NCBI RefSeq assembly: GCF_003245365.1
Contig: NZ_NBIU01000013.1
Coordinates: forward strand, 1 to 44,106
DNA length: 44,106 nucleotides
DNA from: Helicobacter valdiviensis
GTDB taxonomy: Bacteria; Campylobacterota; Campylobacteria; Campylobacterales; Helicobacteraceae
Direction: 5' to 3'
Shown one piece after another: positions 43,908 to 44,106 of the stretch (positions are counted from its first letter, which is position 1; each line of letters begins with the position of its first letter). The translations under genes were made by a program, and so were the position numbers. The notes under the pieces are model-generated. The model searched no databases. It had not been told where the DNA came from and was given only the letters and a program-made list of their open reading frames with translations.

Positions 43908-43966
43908 TAATAAATTCTAATAGTTACGGTATATAGCTTTAGCTTTTATGAAATTTTAAGAGGTTA
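43908..43966 (+). repeat. 59-base direct repeat B, copy 2
   Basis: Second copy of 43455-43513; the tail TTTTATGAAATTTTAAGAGG is identical in both. Confidence 0.75.
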
Positions 43967-44106
43967 GCGGACTTAGTGTCCGTGCCTCTTGAAATTTTAT
44001 AAATCTATATGCTAGATATCTTGAATACAAATTTCCTCTATATTCTTTGTGCCATACAAGGATTGTTTGTCTTAAAGTTCTCACTCACCACACAAGTTCT
44101 TTGGTT

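Larger units (their letters stand above)
42637..44106. other. Gene-poor, repeat-rich region after urease
   Basis: 1470 bases with no gene I can support. A 43-codon open stretch without start (42641-42769) could be a gene remnant. A GC-rich, hairpin-forming block lies at 42948-43119, a dispersed repeat copy near 43290-43332, and three interspersed repeat families at 43365-43966. No tRNA, CRISPR array or insertion-sequence gene is visible. Confidence 0.6.

Noticed and set aside
43365-43966. CRISPR array
   Set aside because: The repeats are 40-75 bases, only two copies each, in changing order with irregular gaps, and there are no cas genes.

Overview
The window looks like chromosome from a Campylobacterota bacterium, most likely Helicobacter or a close relative. 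DNA is low in GC. The gene content and order are typical of the group: a FlgS-type kinase beside flgJ-flgI, ftsI-fliE-flgC-flgB in one block, nhaA directly after an AddA-like helicase-nuclease, and cbpA-hspR. Flagellar genes carry recognisable sigma-28 and sigma-54 promoter motifs. The species cannot be fixed from the sequence alone.

Layout. 1-1031 is gene-poor and holds degenerate ATTGCGAGC-type repeats. 1032-3826 is a small membrane protein followed by flgM-flgN-flgK. 3945-6658 (minus) is a broken LamG-like secreted protein plus a 557-residue EF-hand protein, behind what looks like a sigma-28 promoter. 6774-12562 is housekeeping and membrane genes (a DUF2400-type protein, an outer-membrane barrel, recR, dnaJ, a DASS transporter, ogt). 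12604-15641 (minus) is ftsI-fliE-flgC-flgB. 15677-22939 is a mosaic of amino-acid and lipid metabolism genes (argB, a 2-hydroxyacid dehydrogenase, gpsA) together with the most unusual locus here: two short Cys-containing peptide genes, a radical SAM/SPASM maturase and an overlapping SNF2-family ATPase. 23115-25562 (minus) is flgS-flgJ-flgI. Then come tRNA-Pro(GGG), nhaA, addA, cbpA-hspR, a Zn/Mn ABC importer, a type II NADH dehydrogenase, hypB-hypC, SRP RNA and an EamA-type transporter. 37797-42636 is a complete urease operon. 42637-44106 is gene-poor and rich in repeats.

How parts work together. FlgM, FlgN, FlgK, FlgB, FlgC, FliE, FlgI, FlgJ and FlgS belong to one flagellar hierarchy: FlgS feeds sigma-54 (flgB and flgI have GG-N10-GC promoters), and FlgM restrains sigma-28 (flgM itself and the LamG/EF-hand pair have CCGATATA -10 boxes). 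HypB/HypC and urease are linked by nickel, since in Helicobacter HypB is known to help activate urease. Urease here has separate gamma and beta subunits and the order ureG-ureD-ureA-ureB-ureC-ureE-ureF, unlike the fused UreA and ureAB-I-EFGH order usual in Helicobacter; no ureI or nickel importer is adjacent.

The best candidate for an undescribed system is the peptide/radical SAM/SNF2 locus. Two 29-30 residue peptides share a leader and a Cys-Phe-Lys-x-Cys-Gly core. One lies directly upstream of the maturase behind a promoter containing 23 consecutive T. The other is an orphan copy placed, with a deleted fragment of argB, between flgB and argB.
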